Shown piece by piece: positions 63,994 through 64,000 of a DNA stretch of 64,000 nt. This DNA comes from Deinococcus sp. AB2017081 (GTDB lineage: Bacteria > Deinococcota > Deinococci > Deinococcales > Deinococcaceae): assembly GCF_034440735.1 (NCBI RefSeq), contig NZ_CP140098.1, forward strand, positions 3,031,501 through 3,095,500, given 5' to 3'. The notes under the pieces were generated by a model that did no database searches, had not been told where the DNA came from, and saw only the letters and a program-made list of their open reading frames with translations. A program made the position numbers and the translations under genes. Numbering within the stretch: the stretch's first letter is position 1; each line of letters starts with the position of its first letter.

Positions 63994-64000
63994 CTCACGC

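Overview
The window is a high-GC bacterial chromosome segment, most likely from a Deinococcus species. The case rests on several independent traits: an archaeal/eukaryotic-type ProRS with a C-terminal zinc domain, an amylosucrase, TrmFO, an MglA/MglB pair, the tRNA-Thr/Tyr/Gly/Thr-tuf cluster, a Deinococcus-style intergenic dyad repeat, and at least ten genes whose start codon lies 6-7 nt after a TAnnnT -10 box (leaderless transcription). The genus is inferred from gene content, not from a marker-gene search.

Positions 1 to about 25,770 look like an accretion of mobile and defence DNA. First comes a plus-strand type I restriction-modification operon (end of hsdM, hsdS, an Mrr-like nuclease gene, a small unknown gene, hsdR, a YgjP-like metallopeptidase). 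It is followed by an AT-rich block with a PLD-type nuclease and an unknown protein. From 23.7 kb back to 9.1 kb nearly everything is on the minus strand. This stretch holds an excisionase-like HTH protein, a large primase-helicase, a TubC-like protein, a subtilisin lipoprotein, two plasmid-like proteins, an unknown protein, a TnpB-like RuvC nuclease, a PrimPol and an ASCH protein, mostly joined by ATGA/GTGA overlaps. It ends in a separate four-gene operon: unknown acidic-tailed protein, QueC/QatC-like enzyme, XRE-ImmA/IrrE regulator and PIN-domain protein. That operon opens with a perfect 13-bp hairpin carrying its Shine-Dalgarno in the loop. Two 47-nt copies of the 3' half of tRNA-Val(CAC), each with its own terminator, lie at 23.94 and 25.72 kb and look like attachment sites of tandem insertions. 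The intact tRNA and the integrase are not in the window.

From 26 kb to the end the genes are ordinary chromosomal ones. They comprise acs with the actP/DUF485 acetate uptake genes, moaA, a GntR regulator, rpmI-rplT, a GNAT enzyme, amylosucrase, an alpha/beta hydrolase, proS, a solute-binding protein, murD-ftsW, trmFO, a YdcF protein, a DUF305 protein, mnmE, mglB-mglA, secreted or surface proteins (a NAGPA-domain protein, a CAP-domain lipoprotein), a second subtilase without a signal peptide, msrB, a heterodimeric ABC exporter, four tRNA genes and tuf.

The best candidates for something undescribed are the QueC-like/XRE-ImmA/PIN operon with its start-codon hairpin, and the catalytically intact TnpB-like nuclease wired by overlapping reading frames into a replication operon with no transposon around it.
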